Positions 6,659 to 7,713 of a stretch of DNA of 7,713 nucleotides are shown here, one piece after another. The stretch spans positions 1 to 7,713 of the forward strand of contig DLVS01000484.1 in the NCBI GenBank assembly GCA_003445095.1, given 5' to 3'. The notes beneath the pieces were generated by a model. The model had not been told where the DNA came from. It saw nothing but the letters and a program-made list of their open reading frames with translations, and searched no databases. The DNA is from Verrucomicrobiales bacterium. GTDB lineage: Bacteria > Verrucomicrobiota > Verrucomicrobiia > Limisphaerales > UBA9464. The first letter of the stretch is position 1, and every line of letters begins with the position of its first letter. Both the position numbers and the translations under genes were made by a program.

Positions 6659-7713
6659 TCACCTGGCGGGTCGTTGCAACGGTCGCAACGTGTACCAGCG
6701 CCGTTCGAGATCGTTGGCCGCCAGCCAACCGCACAGGCCCCCTAAAACAAGTTGAGAGATTGCGAAGCCGAGGACGAAAGCCAGGTCTCGGTCCAGTCCG
6801 GCAAAGGTCGTCATCGCGAATCCAAAGAGTAGAGGCGGAACCGTGGCGGTGAATGCCGTCCAAAAAAACCCATTGAGGGGATGGAGTCGACGGACGGCGT
6901 ACCGAATGCCGACCGATGGAAGGGTAACGAGTGAAACCAAACCCGCCCACTCGGCAAATTGCGACACGCCGCCGCTGAACTGAGAGACGGGGCGGATCAG
7001 AGCAAGGGCGACGCTCAGAGCCGTTGCCGGGATGAACAGCGCCCAAATTTGCCTCACGCGAGCCCACACGAGGTGATGAGTCGAGAGGGGTGTTACCAAC
7101 AACAGCTCGAGCGTCCCTTCCTCAATCTCCTGACGAAAACTTGCTGCCGACGCCATCGCCATTCCGAGCGCCAACACGATTGGCAAGAATCGAGTCAGCT
7201 CAAAGATTTCGACGTCAGCCGTAGCCAACGATATGAGAATTCCCCAACTCAAACCGATCACCAGGACCCAGCCCCAGCGCCCCAGGCCAGCCGTCGGAGA
7301 AAAACTGAACAGCCAGCGGGCGGGATTGGTGGCGAGCCATCGGCGACGTCGGCGTTCGCGAATGACTCGAAAGAAGCGGGGAGCGAACCAGCGGCGCTTG
7401 CGGTCGATTTGAGCTTGGTCGGGAACTCGGAGCCGGAAGGCTTTCTGCACGCGCCGACCCGCCAGCCACACGGCGAAAACAAAACAGACTATCGTCACGC
7501 CTATTCCTCCCCACATATCCCCACGAGCCGTGGCCCCAACCCAAGGCGGAAACGAAGCAACCATTCGACCAAACCCTTCGCCCGGCAAACCCGTGGAACC
7601 AATCCAGACCAAGATACTGGCCAGCCAGATGGAGACCTGCTCCAAACCTTGGGCATTTCCCGCGGGGCCCTGAGCCCGGGCGACCGCGATCAGGACGCCA
7701 CCCGCGGCGGTGG
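6659..7713 (-). CDS. ABC-2 type transporter permease, 5' end outside window
   Basis: The frame is open from the right edge to the TGA at 6661-6659, giving the last 350 residues. An internal TTG at 7645 could start translation. However, the 22 codons before it are open and continue a membrane protein, so the true start is probably beyond the window. About eight hydrophobic segments are present. The first two flank GSTGLPGEG. A very basic cytoplasmic segment (RKRRW to RERRRRRWLATNPARWL) follows, resembling the NPxxWL region of ABC permeases in this bacterial group. Then comes the diagnostic ABC-2 motif EIEEGTLELLLVTPLS (encoded at 7082-7129), which couples to the ATPase. Such proteins form the membrane channel of exporters or of gliding/lipid/polysaccharide transport complexes; the cargo is not evident. 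The ATPase partner is expected upstream of this gene, to the right of the window. The family call is firm; the exact subfamily is not. Confidence 0.87.
   Translation of the reverse strand, partial: TAAGGVLIAVARAQGPAGNAQGLEQVSIWLASILVWIGSTGLPGEGFGRMVASFPPWVGATARGDMWGGIGVTIVCFVFAVWLAGRRVQKAFRLRVPDQAQIDRKRRWFAPRFFRVIRERRRRRWLATNPARWLFSFSPTAGLGRWGWVLVIGLSWGILISLATADVEIFELTRFLPIVLALGMAMASAASFRQEIEEGTLELLLVTPLSTHHLVWARVRQIWALFIPATALSVALALIRPVSQFSGGVSQFAEWAGLVSLVTLPSVGIRYAVRRLHPLNGFFWTAFTATVPPLLFGFAMTTFAGLDRDLAFVLGFAISQLVLGGLCGWLAANDLERRWYTLRPLQRPAR

Noticed and set aside
6672..6691. Tandem GTTGCAAC/GTCGCAAC-like repeat
   Set aside because: It lies inside the last codons of the permease gene and simply encodes the LRPLQR repeat. 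It is not related in extent or symmetry to the palindrome at 1962-1995.
7643..7645. TTG as the start of the permease gene
   Set aside because: The frame stays open to the window edge, and ABC-2 permeases normally have more membrane segments before the point reached here. A gene continuing beyond the window is more likely.

Overview
The window looks like chromosomal DNA from a GC-rich bacterium of the Planctomycetes-Verrucomicrobia-Chlamydiae group, most likely a verrucomicrobium of the Pedosphaera/Limisphaerales type. This is inferred mainly from the large Ser/Thr kinase. Its N-terminal extension, the segment after the kinase core and the membrane-plus-TPR tail match kinases that are abundant in that group as I remember them. 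No rRNA, tRNA, CRISPR array, transposase or phage gene is visible. None of the three visible gene starts has a clear Shine-Dalgarno sequence.

Layout, left to right. (1) Positions 1-1863, minus strand: the first 621 residues of a secreted family S9 (prolyl oligopeptidase/DPP IV-like) peptidase, running off the left edge before its catalytic residues. Between its signal peptide and its beta-propeller lies a domain that aligns without gaps to the beta domain of the human von Hippel-Lindau protein, including the hydroxyproline-binding residues. (2) Positions 1864-2109: a non-coding spacer with three consecutive palindromic structures, the most striking being a perfect 15-bp inverted repeat. (3) Positions 2110-3618, minus strand: a complete membrane-anchored M48 zinc metallopeptidase. 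(4) Positions 3619-3850: a divergent intergenic region that must hold the promoters of the M48 gene and the kinase gene. (5) Positions 3851-6571, plus strand: a complete Hanks-type Ser/Thr kinase with one transmembrane helix, a coiled coil and a TPR array. (6) Positions 6659-7713, minus strand: the C-terminal 350 residues of an ABC-2 type transporter permease, running off the right edge and converging on the kinase gene.

The genes do not form one obvious operon. The S9 and M48 genes are co-oriented but separated by 246 bp of structured DNA. The kinase is divergent from M48 and the permease is convergent with the kinase. Envelope proteolysis, signalling and export are the common themes, but a functional link between the genes is only speculation. 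The observation most worth following is the pVHL-like hydroxyproline-pocket domain carried by a proline-peptidase-family protein.
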